Positions 42,985 through 52,336 of a DNA stretch of 64,000 nucleotides are shown one piece after another. Below the pieces are notes generated by a model. The model worked only from the letters and a program-made list of their open reading frames with translations. It did not search any database and was not told the DNA's origin. Source of the stretch: Algoriphagus machipongonensis. GTDB lineage: Bacteria > Bacteroidota > Bacteroidia > Cytophagales > Cyclobacteriaceae. The DNA lies in contig NZ_CM001023.1 in assembly GCF_000166275.1 (NCBI RefSeq), forward strand, positions 868,001-932,000, in the 5' to 3' direction. The first letter of the stretch is position 1. Each line of letters starts with the position of its first letter. Position numbers and translations under genes: made by a program.

Positions 42985-43929
42985 ATGAAAATGTTAAAAT
43001 ATACTTTTGGTTTACTGGTAGGTGCCTTAGTGTTACTAAGCTCATGTAGAGATTTCGTAGATCCAAACATCCCTTATTCGGAGTTTGATACGGGAGCTTA
43101 TTTGAGAACGATCTCCAGGACCAGCACAACTTTCAACTATTTTAGTTTAGGAAGTTCAAATTTTGCCTTAACTCTTGAGGCAGTAGATATCGAAGATGGC
43201 GCTACAGTGGAAACTGTAGAAATTGAAGTTCAGCACAGAAGATTGATTCCGGGTGTTGGTTTGGAGTACACTCCATCTGAGCCTGTAAATATCATGACCC
43301 TTTCTGCTTCAGATTTTGCACCTAATACAGATTCTCGTTTCTTGAGAACTTCTTTTGAAATTTCAGCAGCTGATGCAATTGCAGCAGTGGGATTAACTCC
43401 AGCTGATATTGAAGGAGGAGATGTATTTGAATTTAGTTTGATACTGAATGATGTAAACGGAAGGTCATTCAATCGTGAAAATGTTTCTGGTAATATTGCT
43501 GGTGCTCCTTTCTATGATTCACCTTTCCAGTATTTTGTAAGTGTGATCTGTCCTTCTGATTTGGGAGGTACTTATGAGTACACTGCAACTAACATGGATT
43601 CAATTTATGGATCATGCGATGGTACTATTTCAGGTACTACTACATTAACTCCAGTATCTAGTTCTCCTGGATCTTACAGAGTAACTGATGGAACATTCGG
43701 TTTCTGGGATTGCTATGGTGATTCATGGGGCAGTGGAAATGTTAGAATTAATGATGCATGTAACACTCTTTCTATGTCAGGTTCTGATAAGTATGGAGCA
43801 AGTTATTCGATGACTGTAGTTAGCAGTACTCCAGAAGAGCTTGTGTTTGTATGGTTGAATTCTGACGGTGAAACCGGAGAGGTTACCATGAGTGCAATGG
43901 ATGGCACGCCACTTCCAATTTTCAATTAA
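42985..43929 (+). CDS. Third lipoprotein of the SusC/D operon
   Basis: The 314-aa lipoprotein has its lipobox at LLSSC (Cys about residue 22). The mature protein is rich in beta strands. Its C-terminal region (about 185-310) has CPSDLGGTYEYTATNMDSIYG followed by a domain with four Cys and many Gly/Ser/Thr. It may play the accessory glycan-binding role of SusE/SusF-type lipoproteins, but I see no named domain. The gene lies 21 bp after susD, and a clear terminator starts 22 bp after its stop codon, closing the operon. Confidence 0.72.
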   Translation: MKMLKYTFGLLVGALVLLSSCRDFVDPNIPYSEFDTGAYLRTISRTSTTFNYFSLGSSNFALTLEAVDIEDGATVETVEIEVQHRRLIPGVGLEYTPSEPVNIMTLSASDFAPNTDSRFLRTSFEISAADAIAAVGLTPADIEGGDVFEFSLILNDVNGRSFNRENVSGNIAGAPFYDSPFQYFVSVICPSDLGGTYEYTATNMDSIYGSCDGTISGTTTLTPVSSSPGSYRVTDGTFGFWDCYGDSWGSGNVRINDACNTLSMSGSDKYGASYSMTVVSSTPEELVFVWLNSDGETGEVTMSAMDGTPLPIFN

Positions 43930-43950
43930 TTTAGAAATTGATTTATATAA

Positions 43951-43979
43951 AAAGGCAGCGCGATAGCGTTGCCTTTTTT
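43951..43979 (+). terminator. Terminator of the susC-susD operon
   Basis: The stem AAAGGCA...CGC/GCG...TGCCTTT has one bulged base and a 4-nt loop, followed by six T residues. Confidence 0.8.
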
Positions 43980-44252
43980 GTTTTTATTTAGATTTTAATC
44001 TTTCTTATTTTATTTGTTTCAGGCTAAATAAAATTGAGTGAATCAAAAAATTATTTCATGGCTCATTATTCATAATATTTTTTTTACTCATTTTATTTTT
44101 AAATGAAATTATTATATAATTAAATTAAGAATTAGTGATTTTTTATATCCTGTTGAGGATTTCAAATTCTTGATAAAATACCCTCCTAGTAGGTTATGGG
44201 GTGTTTTTGTGTGTTCAAGAGGAAATAAGGTTCTTGAAAAATAATGTATTAT

Positions 44253-44260
44253 TAGGTTTG
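44253..44260 (+). promoter_or_regulatory. Bacteroidota -7 promoter box (TAGGTTTG) for the TIG/Kelch-receptor operon
   Basis: This exact TAnnTTTG match has a TTG (44234-44236) at the expected -33 distance. It lies 111 bp before the ATG at 44372. Confidence 0.5.
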
Positions 44261-44371
44261 TTTTTGTACTTTTTATAGTCCTGCTATTTTGTTTTACCGC
44301 TTGTAAATAATTCTTTTTTATATGGTGTTTATTTCTTTTTTTTAGAGGAAAATTAGACTTAATTGGCAAGT

Positions 44372-45829
44372 ATGCAAAAATATCTATTACTATACATGAT
44401 GATCCTTATGTTAGGGTTGTATAGTTGTACAGAAGAAGTCTCCGATGCTACAGCTTTGGTAACCGAAGAGGTGCTATATACAAGTGGTGAAAATGTGAGG
44501 TTGTTAGGTAGGCTTATAACAAACCAATCCATCAATGTCAGTGATCATGGGTTTTACCTTTCAGAAGATGAAAATTTTGCTTCGCCCATCATTGTGTCCT
44601 TAGGTGAAAAGGATGGTCCAGGTAGGTTTATTGGAGAAGCAAATGGCTTAACGAATTCCAAAACTTATTTCGCAAAAGCATTTATGGAATTAGGTGGTGA
44701 AACCCAATTTGGAAACGTCATCGAATTAGAAACACTGTCTCCGAAGCTGGGAGACTTTACTCCTTCCTTTGGCCAGGTAGGGCAAGAAATGGTGATTGTT
44801 GGACAGAATTTTACAGAGGATACGCGGGTGTTTTTTGGGGAAAATGAAGCTAACATTACAGGGATTGATTTTGAATCTAGAATTCATTTGATCATCCCAA
44901 ATCCTTCAAAAATGACAGTTCCATTGAAAGTGATGGTTCAAGATACCATGTTAGAGTTTGAGACTTCTTTTGAATATCAAATAGGTACTTATGAAATAAT
45001 CAGCAGCTTTCCTGAGGCTGTTAGATTATATGGTACAGCTTTTTATAGCATTGGAAATGGTTTGAATATAGGTTTAGGTACTATTTCTAAGAATTCATTT
45101 TATTCAAAAATTCAACGATTTGAAATTGGTTCCGGTACTTGGGATGAAGTTGATTTCCCAGGTAGTCCAAGAGCTTTTGCATTTGCTACATCTAATTTCC
45201 TTGGAGGTGGAACGGCTGATTTGACTCCCAATCCTTATGATATCAATCGTAGTTTTTATAGGGTTAAAACAAATGGGTTTGAACGATTGCCTGACCTCAA
45301 TTTTGATAGTCGAGAATCAATTGCCTTCGAGTATATGGGAAACCTCTATGTATTAGGCGGGAAAGAAGGGAATCCAAACGCAGTTAGATTGTATAATGCT
45401 TCTTCTGGTTCATGGACTTCTCTTCCTGACAGTCCAATAGCCCTTTCCACCGAATATGCTTTTTTTAATTATGAGGATAAATTATTTGTGATTGACGATG
45501 AAAAGAAAGTCTGGGAATATTTGATCCCTTCCAACTCGTGGAATATTGTTTCTAATTTCCCTGGTAGTCTGGGGCAAGGTTATGGTGTAGGAGAGGTATT
45601 AGGAGAAAAAGCCTATGTTGGCTTATATAATAGGGGTACGGAATTATGGGAATTTGACCTTAATTCTTTTAAATGGAAGCCAAAAAATGATATTCCAGGT
45701 ACTCCTTCAGATGTAACGGTAGCTCACTTCTCAACTGGGGGATATATCTATTTCATGAGAATGCCAGATATATCCATAGCTGGTAATTACCCAATGAACC
45801 TATTCAAGTTTGACCCTAATGGATTTTAA
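44372..45829 (+). CDS. TIG/IPT and Kelch-repeat surface lipoprotein
   Basis: The 485-aa lipoprotein has its lipobox at GLYSC (Cys about residue 19). A fibronectin-like domain (about 25-120) comes first. A TIG/IPT domain (about 125-205) follows, with SPKLGDFTPSFGQVGQEMVI and GQNFTEDTRVFFGENEANI. A C-terminal Kelch-like propeller (about 215-480) shows blades such as FEYMGNLYVLGGKEGNPNAV. It precedes a TonB receptor by 9 bp, so it is probably a surface ligand-binding partner. A TTG nine bases upstream is in frame, but the ATG is preferred because it gives a standard signal peptide. Confidence 0.82.
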   Translation: MQKYLLLYMMILMLGLYSCTEEVSDATALVTEEVLYTSGENVRLLGRLITNQSINVSDHGFYLSEDENFASPIIVSLGEKDGPGRFIGEANGLTNSKTYFAKAFMELGGETQFGNVIELETLSPKLGDFTPSFGQVGQEMVIVGQNFTEDTRVFFGENEANITGIDFESRIHLIIPNPSKMTVPLKVMVQDTMLEFETSFEYQIGTYEIISSFPEAVRLYGTAFYSIGNGLNIGLGTISKNSFYSKIQRFEIGSGTWDEVDFPGSPRAFAFATSNFLGGGTADLTPNPYDINRSFYRVKTNGFERLPDLNFDSRESIAFEYMGNLYVLGGKEGNPNAVRLYNASSGSWTSLPDSPIALSTEYAFFNYEDKLFVIDDEKKVWEYLIPSNSWNIVSNFPGSLGQGYGVGEVLGEKAYVGLYNRGTELWEFDLNSFKWKPKNDIPGTPSDVTVAHFSTGGYIYFMRMPDISIAGNYPMNLFKFDPNGF

Positions 45830-45838
45830 TTCTGCTAT

Positions 45839-48238
45839 ATGAAAAAATTGTTACTTATTTTCTTTTTGCTGATTAGTCATTTGGGCTTCTCTCAGACTGA
45901 AATCAAACGTGAGGTGATAGGTCGGGACATTGGCCAACTCAAAGGAATTAAGATCGTCGGAAGAATCATTGATGAAATTACAGGGGAAGCATTAGTAGGG
46001 GCTACGGTCACTATTCCTGAATTGGATCAAAACAAAATCACTGATAATAACGGAGGTTTTGAGCTTACTTTAGAAAGAGCAGAGTACAATCTTCAATTCC
46101 GATATGTAGGCTATGAAACCATCGACTACCCAATTACAGCAGTGGGTGATGGTAGATTATCTATCAAAATGATCCAAGAGGATTTTCAATTGGATGATGT
46201 GGTGATTTATGGAAGCGATCCAGAAAAGAATATTAGATCCACTGATATGGGAGCAGTGACTATTAGCATGAACACCATGCGAGAATTGCCTCCATTTTTA
46301 GGAGAGGTAGATATTATTCGATCCATGGCTACCCTTCCTGGAGTAAGTCAAGTGGGTGAAGCGTCAGCAGGGCTGAATGTTCGTGGAGGAGGAGCTGATC
46401 AAAACTTGATCCAATTTGCGGGAGCTCCTATATATAACCCTACTCACCTCTTTGGTTTATTTACATCATTTAACCCTGAGGCAGTAAACGGAGTGACTCT
46501 ATATAAATCAGTGATTCCTCCAAAGTTTGGTGGGCGAGGTTCATCTATTTTGGATATTCAACCAAAAGCCGGGTCTATTGCCAAGTGGGGAGGAGAAGCA
46601 ATGGTCAGTAATTTCTCTGGAAAAGTAGGATTCAATGGGCCATTGGTGAAAGATAAGGTTTCTATCCGTGGAGGGTTTAGAGGCTCTTACATTAATTGGT
46701 TTTTAGGGGCTTTGAAAAATCCTGATTTAAAGAATTCCCAAGCCAATTTCTATGATGGAAACTTAGTGATTTCTGCACCAGTTTCTGAGAAAAATGAATT
46801 TACCTATAGCTATTATACTTCTTATGATGACTTTGCTTTTGCTTCGGATACCACAGTTTCATGGAAAAACAACAGTCATTCTTTACAATGGAAAAGTATT
46901 GTAAACGATAAGATGGGCTTTGAAGTACTGGGCTATTATACCCAATACGATTATAGCATTTTCAACCGCTCTGGGATCAATGATTTTGACCTCAACTCAG
47001 GTATAAAGGACATCGGAGCAAAAGCTTTTTTCTATTATCAATTTAATGAAACAAACAAGCTGACCTTTGGTGGTGATTTCAAAACAATCGCTTTACAGCC
47101 TGGGGAACTTATCCCATCCCAAGGGCAGGAATCAGGGATTTTGCCTCAAAAAGTTCAAGATGAATCAGGTAGAGAATCAGGAGTACACTTCCAACATGAA
47201 TTTGAAATAGGAGAACGCTTTGGGATGTCTTACGGGCTCAGGTATGATATGTATGGTTATTATGGGCCCAGAGTTGTGCGAGAATATGAAGAAAATCAAC
47301 CCATTTCTGATGGTACGGCAATCAGTGAAACTACCTATGGTGATGGTGAAGAAATACAGACATACAATGGTTTAGGTCCAAGAGGTTCCTTGCGATATTC
47401 CTTTTCTAAATCAAGTTCTGTGAAAATTGGCTACAATAAAATGTACCAATTTATTCATCTAATTTCCAATACAGCCACCATTGCTCCAACGGATGTTTGG
47501 AAGTTGAGTGATCAATACTTGAAACCTCAAATCGTGGATCAGATTTCTTTGGGATTCTACAATAATTTCAAAGGCAATATTTTTGAAACCTCTGTTGAGG
47601 TTTATTACAAAGACATTCAGAATGTCATTGAATACAAAGATGGGGCAAACTTGATTTTGCAAAATCACTTGGAGACCGAGTTGGTTCCTGCAAATGGTAG
47701 AGCTTATGGAATAGAATTGTATGTGAAGAAAAACTTAGGGAGGTTGACTGGTTGGGTGTCCTACACCTATTCCAGAAGTCTAAGGCAAGTGATCACTCCA
47801 TTTGAAGAAGAGATTATCAATGATGGGGAATGGTATGCATCCAACTATGATAAACCCCATGACTTTACCTTCATAGGAAATTACAAGGTAAGTACCAATA
47901 CTTCTGTATCTGCAACTTTTGGGTATAGCACAGGAAGGCCAGTGACTTTTCCAGAAGCCAAATTTGACTACGGTGGTAATAGTTTAGCTTATTTTAATAG
48001 AAGAAATGAAGAGCGTTTGCCTGATTTTCATCGCCTTGATTTATCTGTAAATTTTAAGATTCCTGGAGATGGTAAATTTTGGGATGGCGACTGGACTTTT
48101 TCTATCCTGAATGTGTATGCTCGTAAGAATCCTTTCTCTCTATTCTTTGTGGATGAACTAGGTGCTCCGCCACAAGCCATGAGATTAGCAGTTTTAGGCG
48201 TTCCTTTACCTAGTTTGAGTTATTCTATTAAATTCTAA
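45839..48238 (+). CDS. TonB-dependent receptor with N-terminal regulatory domain
   Basis: The 799-aa protein has a signal peptide (1-19). The carboxypeptidase-like regulatory domain (about 38-115) shows IVGRIIDEITGEALVGATV. The plug (about 135-245) includes LGEVDIIRSMATLPGVSQVG, ASAGLNVRGGGADQNLI and FGGRGSSILDI, followed by the barrel. It lacks the SusC signature, so it is an ordinary TonB receptor of the class typically paired with DUF4249. The substrate is unknown. Its stop overlaps the next ATG (TAATG), giving coupled translation. Confidence 0.92.
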   Translation: MKKLLLIFFLLISHLGFSQTEIKREVIGRDIGQLKGIKIVGRIIDEITGEALVGATVTIPELDQNKITDNNGGFELTLERAEYNLQFRYVGYETIDYPITAVGDGRLSIKMIQEDFQLDDVVIYGSDPEKNIRSTDMGAVTISMNTMRELPPFLGEVDIIRSMATLPGVSQVGEASAGLNVRGGGADQNLIQFAGAPIYNPTHLFGLFTSFNPEAVNGVTLYKSVIPPKFGGRGSSILDIQPKAGSIAKWGGEAMVSNFSGKVGFNGPLVKDKVSIRGGFRGSYINWFLGALKNPDLKNSQANFYDGNLVISAPVSEKNEFTYSYYTSYDDFAFASDTTVSWKNNSHSLQWKSIVNDKMGFEVLGYYTQYDYSIFNRSGINDFDLNSGIKDIGAKAFFYYQFNETNKLTFGGDFKTIALQPGELIPSQGQESGILPQKVQDESGRESGVHFQHEFEIGERFGMSYGLRYDMYGYYGPRVVREYEENQPISDGTAISETTYGDGEEIQTYNGLGPRGSLRYSFSKSSSVKIGYNKMYQFIHLISNTATIAPTDVWKLSDQYLKPQIVDQISLGFYNNFKGNIFETSVEVYYKDIQNVIEYKDGANLILQNHLETELVPANGRAYGIELYVKKNLGRLTGWVSYTYSRSLRQVITPFEEEIINDGEWYASNYDKPHDFTFIGNYKVSTNTSVSATFGYSTGRPVTFPEAKFDYGGNSLAYFNRRNEERLPDFHRLDLSVNFKIPGDGKFWDGDWTFSILNVYARKNPFSLFFVDELGAPPQAMRLAVLGVPLPSLSYSIKF

Positions 48239-49296
48239 TGCAGATGTTGATTAGAAAATCGCCTTGGTTTTTCCTTATGTTGATTATGTTTTCCTGTATA
48301 GATCCATATGCTGTGGAAGTCGAAGAGGGAGTCCAACTCCTTACGATAGATGGGATGGTTACTAGTGGGAAAGGTCCTCATGTTATTCGCTTGACAAGAA
48401 GTGATACATATGGAAGCGTATTTGAAGGCTTGGTAAGGCCTGTTTCCAATGCTACCGTTATTGTCCGAGATAATGAAGGGGTAGTGACTTTCTTTGCTGA
48501 AGATAAAGATGATCGTGGTATGTATTACTCGCCAGATGAGTTTTCGGCGATTGTTGGAAGGTCTTATACATTACAGATTCAGTTAACAGATGGAAAAGTA
48601 TATACCTCTCTTCCAGAAAAAATAGAATCAGAAATAGCGATTCAGGATATATATTTTCGATCTGAAACTAGTCCTGTGGAAGGAGAAATAAATTTGGCTT
48701 CTGGTGTTGGGATATATGTGGATGTAGAGGATCCTGCTGGCCAAAATAATTTCTATTATTGGAGAAATGGTCCTTCGGTTTATGAATTACATACACGACC
48801 TGATCTTTATGTGGACCGAGAAACAAGAGCTCCGGCGCCAAAGGATTGTTGTAATCTCTGCTATGTGCAAGAAGAAGTAGGGAATTATTCTGTTTTTCTG
48901 TCAAACGATGATGTTTTTGATGGGTTGAGTACTCGAATGAAAGCAGGCTTTATTCCTGATGATGGATTAAGGTTTGTCACAACTTTTAGAGTTGATCTCA
49001 AACAATTGAGTATTACTGCTGAGGCCTATCGATTTCTTCGATTAGTGAAGCAGCAAGTTGGGATTTCAGGATCCGTATTTGATCCTCCGCCTGCGAATAT
49101 CAGAGGCAACATGATTAGCTTGGACAATCCTAATGAAGTGGTTCTAGGTTACTTTATGGCTGCTGGAGAAGTTGAGGAGAGAATTTATATCAATGGGGCA
49201 GATCTTGATTTTCGTCAACAGGATGGTTTGATCCCAGATGATTGCCGTGTGGTAGATGACACTACATTAGATCCTCCTGCTGATTGGCTCCCATAG
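48238..49296 (+). CDS. DUF4249 lipoprotein
   Basis: The 352-aa lipoprotein has its lipobox at MFSC (Cys about residue 18). The DUF4249 pattern is visible: LLTIDGMVTSGKGPHVIRL opens it, VSNATVIVRDNEG and GRSYTLQIQLTDGKVY follow, and the C-terminal YINGADLDF comes before CRVVDD. DUF4249 proteins are nearly always next to a TonB receptor and are assumed to be surface partners. The ATG overlaps the receptor stop by 1-2 bases. A terminator lies about 60 bp after the stop codon. Confidence 0.86.
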   Translation: MQMLIRKSPWFFLMLIMFSCIDPYAVEVEEGVQLLTIDGMVTSGKGPHVIRLTRSDTYGSVFEGLVRPVSNATVIVRDNEGVVTFFAEDKDDRGMYYSPDEFSAIVGRSYTLQIQLTDGKVYTSLPEKIESEIAIQDIYFRSETSPVEGEINLASGVGIYVDVEDPAGQNNFYYWRNGPSVYELHTRPDLYVDRETRAPAPKDCCNLCYVQEEVGNYSVFLSNDDVFDGLSTRMKAGFIPDDGLRFVTTFRVDLKQLSITAEAYRFLRLVKQQVGISGSVFDPPPANIRGNMISLDNPNEVVLGYFMAAGEVEERIYINGADLDFRQQDGLIPDDCRVVDDTTLDPPADWLP

Positions 49297-49356
49297 AAAC
49301 ATTTTCTGTGTAAAAGAGTTAAAGAATTAACATTTGTTCTTTAAAAAGAATTGATA

Positions 49357-49385
49357 GCGATACTTACTAAGTATCGTTTTCTTTT
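49357..49385 (+). terminator. Terminator of the DUF4249 receptor operon
   Basis: A perfect 8-bp stem CGATACTT/AAGTATCG with a 3-nt loop is followed by TTTTCTTTT. Confidence 0.75.
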
Positions 49386-49442
49386 CTGCAACAAATATTC
49401 GGTAAAGCAAATAAGCGGTTTTTTTAAATCAATATAACCACA

Positions 49443-49450
49443 TAGTTTTG
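49443..49450 (+). promoter_or_regulatory. Bacteroidota -7 promoter box (TAGTTTTG) for sucA
   Basis: This exact TAnnTTTG match lies 21 bp before the sucA ATG and after the upstream terminator. Confidence 0.55.
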
Positions 49451-49471
49451 TGGAGATCTGAATAACCCATC

Positions 49472-52264
49472 ATGGATAAATTTTCATTTATAGCAAACGC
49501 TCATATTTCATACATAGATGAGCTTTACGCTTCTTATAAAAGCGACTCAAATTCAATAGACCCAAGCTGGAAAGAGTTTTTCGACGGATTCGACTTTGCC
49601 TTGACAAATTACGATGTTGAGGCAGGAGAGACTCCAGTTTCTAGCAACGGCCAACCTACTCCTAAGAATGGGGCATTGGCAACTCCTGGGACCATTATGG
49701 ACATGGAGCAATTGCCTAAGGAAATTAAAGTTCGTGCTTTGATTCATGCGCATCGCTCCAGAGCACATTTGAGATCTAAAACCAACCCAGTAAGAGAAAG
49801 AAGAGATCGGAAGGCACTCATTGACCCAAAAGATTTTGGTTTGGGCCAAGAGGACATGAATACTGAATTTCAGGCTGGAAAAGAAATCGGGATAGGAACT
49901 GCTAAGCTTTCGGTGATTATCGATGCTTTAAAGAAAATCTACGAAGGAAATATAGGTTTTGAATATTTGTATATCAGGGATCCTGAAATGCTGGATTGGT
50001 TCAAAACGAAAGTTGAAAAAGAAGCATTAGCTTTTGATCCATCCACAGAAGAGAAAAAACGAATTCTTTTCAAATTGAATCAGGCGGTTGTTTTTGAAAA
50101 CTTCCTACATACAAAATATCTTGGTCAGAAGCGTTTCTCTTTAGAGGGCGGTGAAAGCACCATTCCATTTCTTGATGCTGTAATCAATACCTCAGCTACA
50201 TTAGGTGTAGAGGAAGTGATGATAGGCATGGCACACAGAGGAAGACTTAATGTGTTGGCAAATATCATGGGTAAAACCTATGAGCAGATTTTTTCGGAAT
50301 TTGAGGGTACTGCCAAGCCTGACTTGACTATGGGTGACGGAGATGTGAAATACCATATGGGGTATTCCAGTAATATCGTTACGCCAAACTCTAATAATGT
50401 CCATCTAAAATTAGCTCCAAATCCATCGCACCTAGAAGCTGTTAACCCAGTGGTGGAAGGATTTATTAGAGCAAAAATTGACTCCGAATATAAAGGAGAT
50501 AAGAAAAAAGCACTTCCAATACTCATCCACGGGGATGCAGCTGTAGCTGGTCAAGGGATCGTTTATGAGGTAACTCAGATGGCAGATCTTAAAGGCTACA
50601 ATACTGGAGGAACCATTCACTTTGTTATTAATAATCAGGTTGGGTTTACCACTGATTTTGATGATGCTCGTTCGTCGATATACTGTACGGATGTTGCTAA
50701 AATTATCGATGCACCCGTCATTCACGTCAATGGGGACAGTGCGGAAGCGGTTGTATTTGCTGCTAAGCTAGCTGCAGAATTTAGACAGAAATTCAGCAGA
50801 GATATTTTTGTAGACATGGTTTGTTATAGACGCCATGGACATAATGAGTCGGATGAGCCGAAATTCACCCAGCCGGAGCTATATAACTTGATCTCTAAGC
50901 ACCCAAATCCAAGAGAGATTTATGTAAAGCGATTGACAGAAAAAGGAGACTTAGATGCTAAAATCGCCAAGCAGATGGATGCAGAGTTTCGTCAATTACT
51001 TCAGGATCGCTTGAATATGGTGAAGGAAAAACCATTGCCTTATCAAGCAACCAAGTTTGAAGAAGAATGGGGAACATTAAGAAGATCAACCCCTGAAGAC
51101 TTTAATCAGTCACCAAAGACAGGAATAAGTGAAGAGGATATCAAAAAGGTTGCTGATGCTTTAACAGCTATCCCAAAAGGATTTAAGCCAATCAAGCAGA
51201 TTGAAGCTCAGATGAAGCAGCGAAAAGATATGTTCTTTAATACGAAAGAATTGAACTGGGCCGCTGCAGAATTGTTAGCCTATGGATCTCTATTGATTGA
51301 AGGGAAACAAGTGAGAATCACAGGCCAGGATTGTCAGAGAGGGACATTCTCCCACAGACATGCAGTTCTTCACGATGCTACTACTAATGAACCTTACAAC
51401 TCACTTTTAGAGATGAAGGAAAGAATAGGGATGTTTCAAATCTATAACTCCCTGCTTTCTGAATATGCTGTATTAGGATTTGAATATGGTTATGCGATGG
51501 CCAACCCGAATGCCTTAACTATTTGGGAAGCTCAGTTTGGAGACTTTGCCAACGGCGCACAAACGATGATTGATCAGTTTATTTCTTCTGGTGAGTCCAA
51601 GTGGCAGCGTATGAACGGTCTGGTCATGTTACTTCCTCATGGTTATGAGGGACAGGGTCCAGAGCACTCCAATGCAAGACCGGAACGTTTCCTTCAATTA
51701 TCAGCAGAGTACAATATCGTGGTAGCTAATATCACAGAGCCATCAAATTTCTTCCATTTACTAAGAAGACAATTGGCTTGGGATTTCAGAAAACCATGTA
51801 TTGTCATGTCTCCTAAATCTCTATTGAGACATCCAAAAGTGATTTCTCCAATTTCAGAATTTACTTCAGGTTCGTTTAGAGAAATTCTACCAGATACTAC
51901 TGTAGATGCCAAGAAGGTGAAAAGAGTGGTACTTTGTTCTGGTAAAATTTACTATGATCTAGAAGAAGCCAGAGAAAAGGAAAAAATAGATAACGTAGCA
52001 ATAGTTAGAATTGAGCAGATTCACCCACTTCCCAAGAAGCAGATGATTGAACTGTTGGCAAATTATAAAGGTGCTGAAGTAATCTGGGTACAAGAGGAAC
52101 CAGAAAACATGGGCTATTGGAATTACATTCTAAGATTACTTTATAAAGAATTGCCAATGGATGTCATTGCTAGAAAATCTTCTGCATCACCAGCTACGGG
52201 ATATAATAAAGTTCACGTAGAAGAACAAAAGGCGATTGTAGCGAAAGCCTTAAAAATCAACTAA
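49472..52264 (+). CDS. sucA: 2-oxoglutarate dehydrogenase E1 component
   Basis: The 930-aa thiamine-diphosphate enzyme opens with the E1o N-terminal helix (MDKFSFIANAHISYIDELYASY). Later come HRGRLNVLANIMGKTYEQIF, GDVKYHMGYSS, HLEAVNPVVEGF, HGDAAVAGQGIVYE and the ThDP motif region with YRRHGHNESDEP. The transketolase-like C-terminal half has HAVLHDATTNEPY and LLPHGYEGQGPEHSNARPERF. It oxidatively decarboxylates 2-oxoglutarate in the TCA cycle. It is the first gene of the suc cluster; sucB starts 72 bp later. Confidence 0.97.
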   Translation: MDKFSFIANAHISYIDELYASYKSDSNSIDPSWKEFFDGFDFALTNYDVEAGETPVSSNGQPTPKNGALATPGTIMDMEQLPKEIKVRALIHAHRSRAHLRSKTNPVRERRDRKALIDPKDFGLGQEDMNTEFQAGKEIGIGTAKLSVIIDALKKIYEGNIGFEYLYIRDPEMLDWFKTKVEKEALAFDPSTEEKKRILFKLNQAVVFENFLHTKYLGQKRFSLEGGESTIPFLDAVINTSATLGVEEVMIGMAHRGRLNVLANIMGKTYEQIFSEFEGTAKPDLTMGDGDVKYHMGYSSNIVTPNSNNVHLKLAPNPSHLEAVNPVVEGFIRAKIDSEYKGDKKKALPILIHGDAAVAGQGIVYEVTQMADLKGYNTGGTIHFVINNQVGFTTDFDDARSSIYCTDVAKIIDAPVIHVNGDSAEAVVFAAKLAAEFRQKFSRDIFVDMVCYRRHGHNESDEPKFTQPELYNLISKHPNPREIYVKRLTEKGDLDAKIAKQMDAEFRQLLQDRLNMVKEKPLPYQATKFEEEWGTLRRSTPEDFNQSPKTGISEEDIKKVADALTAIPKGFKPIKQIEAQMKQRKDMFFNTKELNWAAAELLAYGSLLIEGKQVRITGQDCQRGTFSHRHAVLHDATTNEPYNSLLEMKERIGMFQIYNSLLSEYAVLGFEYGYAMANPNALTIWEAQFGDFANGAQTMIDQFISSGESKWQRMNGLVMLLPHGYEGQGPEHSNARPERFLQLSAEYNIVVANITEPSNFFHLLRRQLAWDFRKPCIVMSPKSLLRHPKVISPISEFTSGSFREILPDTTVDAKKVKRVVLCSGKIYYDLEEAREKEKIDNVAIVRIEQIHPLPKKQMIELLANYKGAEVIWVQEEPENMGYWNYILRLLYKELPMDVIARKSSASPATGYNKVHVEEQKAIVAKALKIN

Positions 52265-52336
52265 TCCAATCCAAAATAATCATATCATTTTGTTCCAACT
52301 CTCACTGTAACCAGTAAGGGTTAAAAAGAAAAACTC

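Larger units (their letters stand above)
43930..44371. other. AT-rich gap between the two uptake operons
   Basis: It holds the susCD terminator (43951-43979) and a promoter candidate at 44253-44260 for the next unit. No ORF of coding quality was seen in the rest. Confidence 0.5.
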
